Origin: Cyanobacteria bacterium UBA11372
GTDB lineage: Bacteria > Cyanobacteriota > Cyanobacteriia > Cyanobacteriales > Aerosakkonemataceae
NCBI GenBank assembly: GCA_003486675.1
Contig: DNGG01000464.1
Coordinates: 1 to 7,838, forward strand
Direction: 5' to 3'
DNA length: 7,838 nucleotides
Numbering within the stretch: the stretch's first letter is position 1; the number at the start of each line of letters is the position of its first letter. This document shows positions 1 through 6,692 of the stretch, in pieces. Under the pieces are notes generated by a model, which was not told the origin of the DNA, searched no databases, and saw only the letters and a program-made list of their open reading frames with translations. The translations under genes and the position numbers were made by a program.

Positions 1-108
1 TTTTCCCCTTGCCGTGCCCCTACGGGCAAACATTGATTAACCAACAAGATCTGTTTTCAGGGAAAATGAGGGAAGAATGAAGATTTTTCTAACCTACACC
101 CTATTTTT
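1..108. other. 5' flank with small GC-rich hairpin
   Basis: This is non-coding flank before the first gene. At 15-28 TGCCC and GGGCA flank a CTAC loop, giving a 5-bp stem. The GCCGTGCCCCTACGGGCA stretch resembles short dispersed repeats common in filamentous cyanobacteria (recollection, not searched). A purine-rich GAGGGAAG at 68-75 looks like a ribosome binding site. It serves the ATG at 77, which opens only a 27-codon frame, and not the ATG at 109. No convincing -35/-10 pair was seen. Confidence 0.4.
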
Positions 109-534
109 ATGGAACGCGGTCTTTTATGGTTGCCCCTGCTTGCCCTATTTATCTGGCTAGCTTGGGCAGGGTGGAACGAATTTCAAAAAGTCGAAGCCTA
201 TCGCACTTGGGCATCTGGATTCGATCGAGCTAAGTATGATATTTATGCAGTACTGGGTCAGAAAGGGGACAATTTAACTTGGGGAAGACCCACCCGTTCT
301 GGCCCGGTGAATCTTGAAACATTTTCTCTTAAAGACGTACAATCTATCCGTTTGTTAGTCGATGAAAAGCCAGTTGATTTAGATAAACCACCTATATCTG
401 GTCGTGGCGTTGTTTTGGAATTTTTCTTCCCAAATTCGGCAAATTCAGTGCGAATTCCTTTTACAGAAATTCCTCTAGCTGCCAAATGGGGCAAGCATTT
501 ACAAGACGAATTGCACCTGTTTCAAAACAGTTAA
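109..534 (+). CDS. Small membrane-anchored protein of unknown function
   Basis: A 141-residue protein that I cannot assign to a named family. Residues 4-22 form one strongly hydrophobic segment rich in Leu, Trp and Ala (GLLWLPLLALFIWLAWAGW), preceded only by Met-Glu-Arg. It therefore looks like an N-terminal membrane anchor without a clear cleavage site. The remaining 115 or so residues are polar with alternating hydrophobic positions, suggesting a compact beta-rich domain. Landmarks are a TWGRPTRSGP motif near residue 56 and an IPFTEIPLAAKWG segment near the C-terminus. The ATG at 109 lacks a visible ribosome binding site, while a good one precedes an out-of-frame ATG at 77. The gene converges with the exported-protein gene that ends at 644. 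Codon use and the coherent anchor-plus-domain layout make it a believable gene; its function is unknown. Confidence 0.75.
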   Translation: MERGLLWLPLLALFIWLAWAGWNEFQKVEAYRTWASGFDRAKYDIYAVLGQKGDNLTWGRPTRSGPVNLETFSLKDVQSIRLLVDEKPVDLDKPPISGRGVVLEFFFPNSANSVRIPFTEIPLAAKWGKHLQDELHLFQNS

Positions 535-540
535 TTTGTT

Positions 541-643
541 CAAAATAGCGCGGGCGGGTTTAACTATATATCTCGTGGTTCCAAAGACTGGTTGGTGAAA
601 CCCGCCCCTACAATAAAAACCGCCCCTACAACCAAAGGAGAAA
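541..643. repeat. Convergent intergenic inverted repeat, possible bidirectional terminator
   Basis: The gap between two convergent genes holds a perfect 10-bp inverted repeat, GGGCGGGTTT at 552-561 and AAACCCGCCC at 598-607, with a 36-base spacer. A 12-base direct repeat CCGCCCCTACAA lies at 602-613 and again at 620-631. The GGGGCGGGTTT / CCCGCCCCTACAA wording is, as I recall, a dispersed repeat of filamentous cyanobacteria. Because it sits between two gene 3' ends, a role in transcript end formation from both sides is plausible, but no U-run follows the stem on either strand. A repeat is certain; termination is inference. Confidence 0.6.
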
Positions 644-988
644 TTATTCAGGTTGGGTAACTTCTTTAATTACCTCTTTGGCGCTTTCAATGATGCCTGG
701 TTGGGGATTTTCTTTTTCGTAATTTTCTAAATTTTTCTCGTAGACCTTCTCCAGTCCGTCGGGTTCGTCAATGGCTTTGATAGCTTTGTCGTAAGCGTCT
801 TCCCGGCTTTTTACAGATTGGCTATTGCTACCTTGGTCTAGAACTGAAGAATTGTCTTTGTAAGCGGCTGCTAAACTTGGTTGAGTGCTGAAAATCGATA
901 AACCGGATAAGCTAAGCAAACTTATCAAACCCACAACTAAAAAGATTTTGCGAAGAACTTTTCCTAAATACAAGAAAGTCCGCTGCAT
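644..988 (-). CDS. Small exported protein, hypothetical
   Basis: A 114-residue protein beginning with a typical Sec signal peptide: basic MQRTFLYLGKVLRK, a hydrophobic core IFLVVGLISLLSLSGL, then FSTQPSLAAA with an AxA-type cleavage point near residue 41. The mature part is about 73 residues, charged and probably helical: REDAYDKAIKAIDEPDGLEKVYEKNLENYEKENP, followed by a short hydrophilic tail, written here in pieces only to show the repeated Glu/Lys/Tyr pattern. It resembles small cyanobacterial exported proteins sometimes labelled low-temperature-induced, but I hold that label only loosely. The frame could be extended to a TTG at 1018, but the ATG at 988 has AGGAGA eight bases upstream and gives a cleaner signal peptide. 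The likely location is the thylakoid lumen or periplasm. It lies downstream of the kinase gene, separated by a heptamer array, so it probably has its own promoter. Confidence 0.75.
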   Translation of the reverse strand: MQRTFLYLGKVLRKIFLVVGLISLLSLSGLSIFSTQPSLAAAYKDNSSVLDQGSNSQSVKSREDAYDKAIKAIDEPDGLEKVYEKNLENYEKENPQPGIIESAKEVIKEVTQPE

Positions 989-996
989 ATCAATTG

Positions 997-1002
997 TCTC
1001 CT
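997..1002 (-). promoter_or_regulatory. Ribosome binding site deciding the start at 988
   Basis: On the - strand AGGAGA stands eight bases before the ATG at 988. It lies downstream of the alternative TTG at 1018, so it favours the shorter protein. Confidence 0.75.
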
Positions 1003-1076
1003 GTTTTATTTTCCACAAACGTATCCTAAGATGTTATGTATGCTACGGACTTCTACCCCAGGATATATTAAATTAG

Positions 1077-1132
1077 CTAATAGGTCATGGGTAATGGGTA
1101 ATAGGTAATGGCTAATGGCTAATAGGTGATAA
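1077..1132. repeat. Degenerate heptamer tandem repeat, GTAATGG type
   Basis: Eight consecutive 7-base units can be read: CTAATAG, GTCATGG, GTAATGG, GTAATAG, GTAATGG, CTAATGG, CTAATAG and GTGATAA. This is the style of the short tandemly repeated repetitive (STRR) sequences known from cyanobacteria. It lies upstream of the exported-protein gene and in inverted orientation relative to the next array: GGTAAT here against ATTACC there. The two arrays could pair into a long imperfect hairpin in the transcript leaving the kinase gene. Confidence 0.85.
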
Positions 1133-1139
1133 GATATAC

Positions 1140-1178
1140 AATTACCAATTACCAATTACCAATTACCAATTACCAATT
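1140..1178. repeat. Perfect heptamer tandem repeat (AATTACC)5
   Basis: Five exact copies of AATTACC run from 1140 to 1174, followed by the partial copy AATT. On the - strand the array reads GGTAATT and forms the end of the kinase gene: the stop codon TAA lies at 1163-1165 inside the array, and the preceding codons for Gly, Asn and Trp are also array sequence. Because 7 is not a multiple of 3 and the unit contains TAA on the - strand, such an array stops translation in every frame within about three units. Confidence 0.9.
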
Positions 1179-3910
1179 GTGGTGGAAAGAAGCGGCAGCT
1201 TGACGGTAAAGGTTGTGCCTAGTCCTTCACCCGGACTTTCTACAAATACATTTCCCCCGTGGAGTTCTACCAAATGGCGGACGATCGCTAACCCCAATCC
1301 CAGTCCGCCGTAAGATCGGGTGGTGGTAGTATCGGCTTGGCTGAAGCGATCGAAAACATAGGGCAGAAAGTCGGGTTTAATGCCGATTCCCGTGTCGCTG
1401 ATGGTAATTTGAGCATAGGGAATTGCAGATTTTAGATTGGAGATTTCAGATTTATTTTCATCTTCAATCTGCGATCCTCTTTCAATCTTCAATCTGCAAT
1501 CTGAAATCTGCAATTTTTTCAGTGTGACTTCGACTTGCCCGCCGTTGGGTGTAAATTTTATGGCATTGGATAGTAGGTTCCAAAATACTTGCTGTAAGCG
1601 TTCTGGGTCGCCTAAAACGCGCAGGGGCGGATTTAATGAGAAATTTGAGGTTGCAGCGGGCAAGCTGGTTAAATCGGATTCTAGGTTAGTTATGAGGGAA
1701 ATTTCTTTGGCTTGGGCGGCTGGACGGAGGGATTCAATTGCTGTTTCAATGATGGGGGTAAGTTTGAGCGATCGCGCGTTTAATCGCACTTTTGAGGTAA
1801 TAATTCGCGAGACATCGAGCAAGTCTTCAATTAGCTGTTTCTGGTTTTTGGCGTTGCGTTCGATCGTTTCGAGAGCTTTTGCTTGCGTTGCTGGGGAAAG
1901 GTTGCGCGATCGCAGCATTTGCGCCCAACCTAAAATCGAGTTTAATGGCGTTCTTAATTCGTGGGAAACAACTTGCAAAAATTCATCTTTTACTCGGTTG
2001 GTTTTAGCTAATTCTTCTGCTTGTTGTCGCAAGGTATTTTCCATTTGCTTAGCTGGGGTGAGATTTACCACAAAAGCAACGGCTCTATCTTGATAGCCTT
2101 CCAATAAAGCTGCACCGATTAAAATGGGGACGCGGCTGCCATCTTTGCGAATATATTCTTTTTCATAAGGTGTAGAAGCCCCAGTTTTTAGCATCTCTTC
2201 AGCCCCCTGGCGATCCAGATGCAGGTATTCTGGGGGGGTAATATCTAGCCAGCGCAAGTTTCCCGCTTGCATTTCTTCTCGCGTATACCCTACTAACTCT
2301 AAAAAAGCATCGTTTGCTTCTAGAATATCCCCTGAGAAATTACCAATTACAACCCCAATAATATTCGACTCAACCAAGCGTCTAAACCTGGCTTCGCTTT
2401 GTCGCACTGCTTGCTCTGCTTGCTTGAGTTTAGCAATATCCTGAAACACCAATAAACAAGTAGCGGGATGAGCGTGCATTTCCGGTAAAGTATCGGCATA
2501 AATGAGTAAGGGACGGATGCCTTCCGGCGTGTGCCAATTCATTTCTAACCCTGACAAACCTTCGCCCCGCGCTACTCGCACTCCGGGCATTTGTTCGTCT
2601 GGAATGCGATTGCCTTTATCGTCGGTGCAGTAATAAATTGTGTGATGATATTCTTCCCCTGGTTTATCTTTAGGAAATTCGCCGCCTGCTAGAGAGTCTG
2701 CTGCTTTATTAGCAAAGGTTACCTTCGCGGTTCCAGGTTCGATAAATAGCAAGGGAATCGGCATCAAATTTAGAGCTTCTTCTAGCCATTGTTGTTGCTG
2801 CCAAAGTGCTGAGGTTTGCTGTTCTAATGCTGCTTCGTAGTTTTTGCGCTCGCTGATATCCTGAAGCGTCCCCACCCATTCGATAATTTGATTGTTTTCA
2901 TCCAAAACGGGAACGCCCCGCGCTAAACAATATCGATAAGTTTCATCGGCGGTTTTGATGCGATATTCGTTTTCGTAAACGGTTTTTGTTTCGATAGCTT
3001 TGTTCCAGGCGATCGCAGTTCTCTCTCTATCTTCTGGATGAATAGCATTTATCCATCCCCATCCCAACATTTCTGCTTTTGTTTGTCCGGTGAATGCACC
3101 CCAAGATGATAATTCTTCAATAATGAATCCTTCTGGATCTGTTGTCCAAACTGCTTGCGTACTCGCAAGTACTAGGGAACGATACCGCGCTTCGCTTCTT
3201 TCTAGCAACGATTCGGATTGCTTGCGTTCGCTAATATCCCGATAATAAATACTCAAACCTTCTGGGCAAGGATAAGCACGAATATCCAACCACATATTTA
3301 ACGGTTCGTATAGCACCTCAAAATTGACAGGTACTTGCTCTGCCATGGCGCGGCGGTATTGCTTTTCTACTATAGTACCAACTGACCAAGGCCACTGTTC
3401 CCAGTGGGTTTTGCCGATAATTTCCTCTCGCTTTTGTTGGTTGAGTTTAGCCACTTCTTGGTTTACGTAAGTAATGCGCCAATTGCGATCCAAGTGGACA
3501 AAGGCATCGGTGATGCTTTCCAGTATATTGATAATCTGCTGGTTTTCCTGAATTTGTAATTGTTCCGAGCATTTTTTAGCCGTTTCTAACCTGGATATTA
3601 AGCTACTTACCCACGCTCCCCCTAATAAAAATAAACTGATTCTTAAAGGTTCGTCTAAACTAATCGCTGAAGAATCATTGGCAGGTTGAAACAAATACGC
3701 TATCCCTAAAGCTGTTAAAACAGTTGCCAATAAACCCGGTTTGAGTCCGCCATACAAAGCGCTAAGGATTGCCGGAACAAAAAATAGTAGAAAAAGACTC
3801 GTCGTCACATCGATCGCGCGGTGTAGCAACAGCAGCAGCGTGAGTGCGATCGCGACAGTCAACACGGCAAAACCATAGCGTCGTACCTGGGAGCGTGTCA
3901 GTTTCACCAT
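1163..3910 (-). CDS. Multi-PAS membrane sensor histidine kinase
   Basis: A 915-residue sensor kinase of a two-component system; it should autophosphorylate on His and pass phosphate to an unlinked response regulator. Residues 12-102 hold about four hydrophobic helices in the style of the KdpD/DUF4118 membrane domain. Four PAS-like domains follow, at roughly 122-230, 237-357, 368-495 and 503-622. Two are ended by the RDISERK / QDISERK motif usual at PAS C-termini. The HisKA helix contains SHELRTPLN with the phospho-acceptor at His650. The ATPase domain has the N box NLLSNAIKF (Asn782), DTGIGI (Asp839), an F box FDRFSQAD and the GGLGLGLAI lid. There is no receiver domain, so it is not a hybrid kinase. 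Residues 799-830, between the N box and DTGIGI, are encoded by a palindromic repeat. The C-terminal IGNW and the stop come from a heptamer array. I chose the ATG at 3910; the frame could begin at a GTG at 3937, adding nine residues, but neither has a clear ribosome binding site. The signal sensed is unknown. Confidence 0.93.
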   Translation of the reverse strand: MVKLTRSQVRRYGFAVLTVAIALTLLLLLHRAIDVTTSLFLLFFVPAILSALYGGLKPGLLATVLTALGIAYLFQPANDSSAISLDEPLRISLFLLGGAWVSSLISRLETAKKCSEQLQIQENQQIINILESITDAFVHLDRNWRITYVNQEVAKLNQQKREEIIGKTHWEQWPWSVGTIVEKQYRRAMAEQVPVNFEVLYEPLNMWLDIRAYPCPEGLSIYYRDISERKQSESLLERSEARYRSLVLASTQAVWTTDPEGFIIEELSSWGAFTGQTKAEMLGWGWINAIHPEDRERTAIAWNKAIETKTVYENEYRIKTADETYRYCLARGVPVLDENNQIIEWVGTLQDISERKNYEAALEQQTSALWQQQQWLEEALNLMPIPLLFIEPGTAKVTFANKAADSLAGGEFPKDKPGEEYHHTIYYCTDDKGNRIPDEQMPGVRVARGEGLSGLEMNWHTPEGIRPLLIYADTLPEMHAHPATCLLVFQDIAKLKQAEQAVRQSEARFRRLVESNIIGVVIGNFSGDILEANDAFLELVGYTREEMQAGNLRWLDITPPEYLHLDRQGAEEMLKTGASTPYEKEYIRKDGSRVPILIGAALLEGYQDRAVAFVVNLTPAKQMENTLRQQAEELAKTNRVKDEFLQVVSHELRTPLNSILGWAQMLRSRNLSPATQAKALETIERNAKNQKQLIEDLLDVSRIITSKVRLNARSLKLTPIIETAIESLRPAAQAKEISLITNLESDLTSLPAATSNFSLNPPLRVLGDPERLQQVFWNLLSNAIKFTPNGGQVEVTLKKLQISDCRLKIERGSQIEDENKSEISNLKSAIPYAQITISDTGIGIKPDFLPYVFDRFSQADTTTTRSYGGLGLGLAIVRHLVELHGGNVFVESPGEGLGTTFTVKLPLLSTTIGNW
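1421..1515. repeat. Palindromic repeat inserted in frame in the kinase gene
   Basis: Arms at 1421-1446 and 1490-1515 are inverted copies matching at 23 of 26 positions, opening with AATTGCAGATTT and its complement. The 43-base middle is also rich in the same words (CAGATT, CAATCT, CTTCAATC). Such AATCTGCAATCTGAAAT repeats are, from memory, common between genes in filamentous cyanobacteria. Here the unit lies inside the ATPase domain and is open in the kinase frame, coding for a hydrophilic stretch with ISDCRLKIE and SEISNLKSAI. It falls in the turn between two beta strands (VEVTLKK and YAQITISDTG), which is normally short in this family. Confidence 0.85.
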
Positions 3911-3921
3911 CAACTTATAAA

Positions 3922-3950
3922 TCTTTAGCAGAGTCACTGCGGTTTGTCAA
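3922..3950 (-). promoter_or_regulatory. Possible promoter of the kinase gene
   Basis: On the - strand a perfect TTGACA (3950-3945) is followed after 17 bases by TAAAGA (3927-3922), a weak -10. Transcription from it would start close to the ATG at 3910 and leave almost no leader, which would rule out the GTG at 3937. A competing reading uses TATAAG just upstream of TTGACA as a -10 element, with no good -35. Treat this as a suggestion only. Confidence 0.25.
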
Positions 3951-4012
3951 TCTTATAACTTTAGTTAAAAGATGGTTTTTTTACACCTCCCTTAAGACTG
4001 ATTTTTTTAAGC

Positions 4013-4039
4013 AACCCGGTTTTTTTGCCAAACCGGGTT
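4013..4039. repeat. AACCCGGTTT palindrome after the hydrolase gene
   Basis: AACCCGGTTT at 4013-4022 and AAACCGGGTT at 4030-4039 form a perfect 10-bp stem with a 7-base loop. The stem starts ten bases after the hydrolase stop codon, so it could end that transcript. On the - strand it is followed by GCTTAAAAAAA and not by a T-run, so it is not a textbook Rho-independent terminator. The AGAAACCCGGTTT word also occurs inside the mobile-like element at 6806-6910, so this is more likely a related dispersed repeat. Confidence 0.65.
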
Positions 4040-4048
4040 TCTGGTAAA

Positions 4049-6475
4049 CTAACCAAACACCAAATTCTGCGCCGTGCCATCATCTGTAAAGCGCTGTTCT
4101 CCCACCCCAACTAATTCCACAATAACTTCCCGCGCGTGAGGGGAAAATTGTCCCGATCGCGCTTCAATTTCTACAATGAATTGTGGGGCTTCAGGGCGCA
4201 CGCGGTAAGTTGTAGTCGCCCAAGCACCCGTTCTGTATTCAAAACTATTGCCATCATCTTCATAAAGGGTAAATTCACCCGTACCAGGCCAAATACGTAG
4301 CGTGAGATCCCCCCGCTGATTAACAGATTGCACAATTGGCCCCATAGGAATTATCCCACCACCCCGCACGTAAAGCGGCATTCGTTCCAAAGGTGCGTGA
4401 GCTAAAATATGCGTTGGTCCCTGATAAAGCTCACCACTCCACCAATCGTACCAAGTTCCTTCAGGCAGATAAACAGCGCGATATTCAATTCCAGGACGAA
4501 GAATAGGTGCTGCCATTATCGAGGAACCCAACAATACTTGATCGGACAGAGTATAGGTTGTGGAATCGTTGGGGTAATCATAAACTAACGGACGTAAAAT
4601 CGGTGCGCCAGTGGTTGCTGCTTGCCAAAACAAAGTGTAAATGTAGGGCAATAGCTGATAGCGTAAATTAATGTATTCGCGGCAAATATTTTCGACTTGT
4701 TCGCCAAAAACCCAAGGTTCGTGACGGGCAGTTGTCATTGCCGAGTGTCCGCGCATGAGGGGATAAAGTATTGCTTGTTGCATCCAACGGGCGAACATTT
4801 CAGCGGTAGCATTACCAGCAAAACCGCCCACATCGCACCCGACAAATGCGACGCCAGATAGCCCCATATTGCACAACATTGGTAGGGACATTTCCAGGTG
4901 ATCCCACAAGGATTGATTGTCGCCCATCCAAACAGATGAATATCGCTGCACACCGGCAAAACCAGATCGAGTTAAGATAAACGATCGCTCGCCAGGACGC
5001 TGTCTGAGCATTCCTTCATAAGACGCCTTAGCCATCATTAACCCATAAAGGTTATGAACTTCTGCATGAGTCGTAACTTCAAAAACAGCATTCTCCCCTG
5101 CTCCCTTGCTCACCTGCTCAAGGAGTCCCCCCTGGGGTGCATCGAGGGGGAAATAAATTTTAGCACCTTCATTAGTATCGCTGAACGGGCGATCGCTAAT
5201 CGCCGGTTCGTTCATATCGTTCCAAATCCCCGCGACGCCGACATCGGTCAAACTGGCGTGCAAATCGCCCCACCACTGTCGCACTAGAGCGCGCATAAAA
5301 TCGGGAAATACAGATTTATCAGGCCAAACATACCCGTGGAATATCCGCCCATCGGATTTTCGCACAAAATAATCGCCTTTTAGCCCTTGGTCAAAGACGT
5401 GATAATCCCCTTCGGGTTCGTACTTCACCCCAGGGTCAATAATTGTGACTACCCTAAAACCATCTTGCGTTAAATCGCCAATTAATTTAGCCGGATTTTC
5501 AAAGCGTTTCGGACTCCAAGTAAACACGCGATATCCTCGCATGTAATCAATATCTAAATGGATAACATCGCAAGGAATGCGTCGCTGGCGAAATTCCTGC
5601 GCCAATTCCCGCACCACTGCTTCAGATTCGTAACTCCAGCGGCATTGATGATAGCCCAGCGCCCATTTTGGCGGTAAAGGCATTCTACCCGTTAGCTGGG
5701 TATAAGTGCTGAGAATTTGTCTTGGTTCCGGGCCATAAATAATGTAATAATCTAATTCCTTTCCCCGCGTTTCCATCCGCCAGACGCCCGGTTTTTCCGC
5801 ACCGATATCGAACTGACTCCAAAAAGTAGAATTGAAGAAAATACCGTAAGCTAATTGCGGACGTAAGGCGATAAAAAATGGAATCGCCTGGTACATTTCA
5901 TCCGTCAGCGAACCGTAATCTAAAGAATCAATTGTCCAATTTGTTTTAACTTCAGATAATTTATCGAGCAGCCCAGTGCGTTCGCCAAAACCATAGAAAT
6001 GTTCGTTGGCTTCGATGCGTTTCCAAGCTGCGACGGCACCCCCCTCAGTCCCCCCTACAAGGGGGGAAGATAAGGAAGAACTTTTGTTCATGCGCCAAGC
6101 CATTCCCATATCTAAATCTTGTGCAAAGGGACGCCCTTGCTTGTCGAAACAGGCAACGCGACACGGGTTGCGCTCTATACAAACGCGCAATTGTTCGGTT
6201 TCAATTTCTACCTTTTCATCGTTTTTTTTCACTTGAAAAGGTACGTATTGCCATTCTTCATCATCGAGGGTGACAGCCCAAGAACGACGGGGCATAAACT
6301 CCCCGCTGGGAGACATTTGCACGTGAATTAAATTAGGTGCTAATACCTTGATGCCAAGGCGTGCCTCGCCACATTTGCACCAAACGCCTCGTTCATCCGA
6401 TTCAATTGATTCTACGGCGGCGATGGTTGACCAAGCTTGATTTGTGCTGGGTAGTTTTCCAAAGTATTGAGCCAT
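4049..6475 (-). CDS. Glycoside hydrolase family 31, probable alpha-glucosidase
   Basis: An 808-residue family 31 enzyme, expected to release terminal alpha-linked glucose by a retaining double-displacement mechanism; substrates would be maltose- or glycogen-type oligosaccharides. No signal peptide is visible, so it is probably cytoplasmic. The N-terminal beta-sandwich covers about residues 1-250 and includes FYGFGERTGLLDK. The barrel follows from about 262, with HLDIDYM (306-312), the nucleophile motif GIWNDMNEP (Asp420), RSGFAGVQRYSSVWMGDN carrying Arg503 and the acid/base Asp519, and RGHSA with the conserved His577. A C-terminal beta region with LYEDDG follows. The barrel and catalytic residues are intact. 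An alpha-xylosidase or other GH31 specificity cannot be excluded from sequence alone. Two oddities are in-frame repeat segments at residues 132-146 (SSSLSSPLVGGTEGG) and 453-462 (EQVSKGAGEN). I use the ATG at 6475; a TTG at 6490 would add five residues but sits too close to the GGGAGA purine tract. The kinase lies downstream on the same strand. Confidence 0.93.
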   Translation of the reverse strand: MAQYFGKLPSTNQAWSTIAAVESIESDERGVWCKCGEARLGIKVLAPNLIHVQMSPSGEFMPRRSWAVTLDDEEWQYVPFQVKKNDEKVEIETEQLRVCIERNPCRVACFDKQGRPFAQDLDMGMAWRMNKSSSLSSPLVGGTEGGAVAAWKRIEANEHFYGFGERTGLLDKLSEVKTNWTIDSLDYGSLTDEMYQAIPFFIALRPQLAYGIFFNSTFWSQFDIGAEKPGVWRMETRGKELDYYIIYGPEPRQILSTYTQLTGRMPLPPKWALGYHQCRWSYESEAVVRELAQEFRQRRIPCDVIHLDIDYMRGYRVFTWSPKRFENPAKLIGDLTQDGFRVVTIIDPGVKYEPEGDYHVFDQGLKGDYFVRKSDGRIFHGYVWPDKSVFPDFMRALVRQWWGDLHASLTDVGVAGIWNDMNEPAISDRPFSDTNEGAKIYFPLDAPQGGLLEQVSKGAGENAVFEVTTHAEVHNLYGLMMAKASYEGMLRQRPGERSFILTRSGFAGVQRYSSVWMGDNQSLWDHLEMSLPMLCNMGLSGVAFVGCDVGGFAGNATAEMFARWMQQAILYPLMRGHSAMTTARHEPWVFGEQVENICREYINLRYQLLPYIYTLFWQAATTGAPILRPLVYDYPNDSTTYTLSDQVLLGSSIMAAPILRPGIEYRAVYLPEGTWYDWWSGELYQGPTHILAHAPLERMPLYVRGGGIIPMGPIVQSVNQRGDLTLRIWPGTGEFTLYEDDGNSFEYRTGAWATTTYRVRPEAPQFIVEIEARSGQFSPHAREVIVELVGVGEQRFTDDGTAQNLVFG
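5093..5124. repeat. Octamer tandem repeat inside the hydrolase gene
   Basis: Units read CTCCCCTG, CTCCCTTG, CTCACCTG, then the diverged CTCAAGGA. On the coding strand they give GAGCAGGT, GAGCAAGG and GAGCAGGG, encoding EQVSKGAGEN between the DAPQGG and HAEVHNLYG segments of the barrel. CTCACCTG is the complement of the CAGGTGAG register in the array at 7463-7494, so both belong to one repeat family. Confidence 0.75.
6038..6077. repeat. C6/G6 hairpin repeat inside the hydrolase gene
   Basis: TCCCCCC at 6049-6055 and GGGGGGA at 6061-6067 form a perfect 7-bp stem around TACAA, with CCCCCCTCAG on the left flank. The CCCCTCAGTCCCCCC...GGGGGG word is, as I recall, a widespread intergenic repeat in filamentous cyanobacteria. 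Here it is open in the hydrolase frame and encodes a Ser/Gly-rich loop (SSLSSPLVGGTEGG) in the N-terminal beta-sandwich, just before the FYGFGERTG segment. Confidence 0.8.
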
Positions 6476-6503
6476 TCCAGATTTTGTCAATCTCCCTCTC
6501 TCT

Positions 6504-6521
6504 TTAAACTAATTAAACTAA
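6504..6521. repeat. Tandem 9-mer upstream of the hydrolase
   Basis: TTAAACTAA occurs twice back to back (6504-6512 and 6513-6521), 29 to 46 bases before the hydrolase ATG. On the - strand it reads TTAGTTTAA twice. It could overlap the -10 region or serve as a binding site for a regulator. Only the exact repetition is seen. Confidence 0.5.
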
Positions 6522-6692
6522 ATAGTTGACCAAACTGTATATTCCTATGGTGTGAAGTAGGTGAAAATTTTTTCTATCTCAGGCTGGATGGAACGAAGGG
6601 CAAAATTCGGCACGATTAAATTATTGAAAATCAAATTGTTGCGCTGTTGTAGAGCGCTATAAAAGCCTTTCCCCTGGCAGCCAGAGGATGGT

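Noticed and set aside
1624..1655. GGGGCGGATTTAA inside the kinase as a copy of the repeat at 552
   Set aside because: The similarity is short and no inverted partner was found. The slightly long loop (SLPAATSNFSLNPPLR) could be natural variation.
1437..2093. A 218-codon + strand frame opposite the kinase
   Set aside because: It is the shadow of conserved HisKA/ATPase coding sequence on the other strand and shows no domain of its own.
2338..2350. AATTACCAATTAC inside the kinase, as another heptamer insertion
   Set aside because: It encodes VIGNF at a position where PAS domains normally have this type of sequence, so it is probably chance similarity.
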